A stretch of DNA of 64,000 nucleotides from Macrophomina tecta. Lineage: Eukaryota; Ascomycota; Dothideomycetes; Botryosphaeriales; Botryosphaeriaceae. A model generated the notes under the pieces. It did not search any database, was not told the origin of the DNA, and saw only the letters and a list, made by a program, of their open reading frames with translations. How positions within the stretch are numbered: position 1 is the first letter of the stretch; every line of letters starts with the position of its first letter. The position numbers and the translations under genes are program-made. The stretch covers positions 1,116,001 through 1,180,000 of the forward strand of contig JAKSGN010000003.1 of the NCBI GenBank assembly GCA_024180945.1. Direction: 5' to 3'. Below, in pieces: positions 63,423 through 64,000 of this stretch.

Positions 63423-64000
63423 CTAACGCAACACAGATAGTCTCAGATTTCTCCCACTCGAGAACTTCAGTCTTGCCGCCCAAGCGACGCCAACTGCAGC
63501 CAAAGTCCCCATGCCGATCAGCAGCTTGATTCCGTTCATCAAAGCTTTCTTTCTCAACATCCTGTTTCCTGCCTCAGCACGTCGTTGAAACTCCTCCGAA
63601 TCGTTGATCTTCGGGAACGGAGTTTGAGGCAATTCTTTTCCGAGAAATTCACAGAGTGGATTCCAACCCTCCTTCACATTGAACACTAACAGCCTGTCCT
63701 CCGGCACCAAGCTTTTCACGTACTCGTTATGTGCCAAGTATAGCTGCTTGCCCTTTGTCGGGAATTCGTTGAACCCAGACTCATACCACGACCGCTTCGT
63801 CATCAGGAAGAGCGGGTTGTTGGCGCCGCGCAGCCAGAGGTAGAAGTCATACAGGATTCCGCGCTCCGCCCACCACCGCGAACCCCATTTCCATATTGTG
63901 CGCTCCACTGACTTGCACCATGCTTCCGGGCTATCACGGACAGTGAGGACGACTTTGGCGTCAGGGTAGGCTTCGATGAGCTCTTTTGCGAATGACGCAC
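63423..64000 (-). CDS. P-loop sulfotransferase-like protein (partial, 5' end outside window)
   Basis: Member of the fungal sulfotransferase-like P-loop family (Pfam Sulfotransfer_4 type). The frame is open to the right edge. The visible part starts ASFAKELIEAYPDAKVVLTVRDSPEAW, the family's 3'-phosphate-binding region (strand, then RD-x-x-x-W). It continues with VERTIWKWG, a variable helical segment, YLAHNEYVKSLVPEDRLLVFNVKEGWNPLCEFLG and PFPKIND, the typical end of the domain. A C-terminal hydrophobic helix (GIKLLIGMGTLAAVGVAWAA) suggests membrane anchoring. The N-terminal P-loop lies outside the window. Whether such fungal proteins are true sulfotransferases is not settled. Confidence 0.85.
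   Translation of the reverse strand, partial: ASFAKELIEAYPDAKVVLTVRDSPEAWCKSVERTIWKWGSRWWAERGILYDFYLWLRGANNPLFLMTKRSWYESGFNEFPTKGKQLYLAHNEYVKSLVPEDRLLVFNVKEGWNPLCEFLGKELPQTPFPKINDSEEFQRRAEAGNRMLRKKALMNGIKLLIGMGTLAAVGVAWAARLKFSSGRNLRLSVLR

Noticed and set aside
1..64000. tRNA, rRNA and CRISPR features
   Set aside because: I looked for B-box-like GTTCRA patterns with pairing stems, 5S-like sequence and regular spaced repeats and found none I could support by eye; a tRNA scan would be decisive.

Overview
The window is nuclear DNA of a filamentous ascomycete (Pezizomycotina). The evidence is the short introns (mostly 44-73 nt, up to 169 nt) with GT-AG ends, the gene spacing of about 1 per 2-2.5 kb, and the presence of families typical of moulds: a HET-domain protein, a NACHT protein with a zinc finger, a UstYa/DUF3328 protein, a fungal rhodopsin-domain membrane protein and a PARP-UBE2Q fusion. 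I cannot name the species or order from sequence alone.

Layout. Positions 1-6.8 kb hold the 5' part of a GEN1/Yen1 Holliday-junction resolvase (minus strand, running off the left edge) and a divergent 1378-aa AT-hook protein. From about 7.4 to 23.7 kb the content is accessory: a secreted S41 peptidase (minus) with a one-base frame break; an AT-rich, CCCTAA-containing island; a NACHT NTPase whose Walker A motif is completed by removing a GC-AG intron; a HET-domain protein in tandem with it; an acid-ceramidase/NAAA-like amidase; a small secreted Tyr/Gly-rich peptide (minus); a divergent five-exon UstYa-like protein; a glutathione S-transferase; and a poorly resolved hypothetical gene. From 24.5 to 40 kb: mitochondrial seryl-tRNA synthetase, a BTB protein, a small hypothetical, a rhodopsin-domain (PTH11-like) membrane protein, a TLC-domain protein, a decayed sugar-transporter pseudogene and a COG7-like Golgi tether subunit. 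From 40 to 61 kb the genes are largely housekeeping: PARP-UBE2Q fusion, RAT1, USO1, cytosolic isoleucyl-tRNA synthetase, a 59-aa twin-CX9C NDUFAF8-like complex I assembly factor, and SFI1. The right end holds a UDP-glycosyltransferase pseudogene and the 3' part of a P-loop sulfotransferase-like gene that runs off the right edge.

How they work together. The housekeeping genes do not form one pathway. Several pairs are divergent and share a promoter region (GEN1/AT-hook, COG7/PARP, RAT1/USO1, NDUFAF8/SFI1). The most suggestive functional groupings are in the accessory island: a repeat-less NACHT protein followed by a HET protein (an arrangement consistent with fungal NLR/HET self-recognition), and a Tyr-rich secreted peptide divergent to a UstYa-type enzyme with a GST converging on it (an arrangement reminiscent of fungal ribosomal-peptide clusters, though Kex2 spacing is absent). 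Both groupings are inferences. All exon coordinates are hand-derived from splice signals and frame consistency; no homology search was run.
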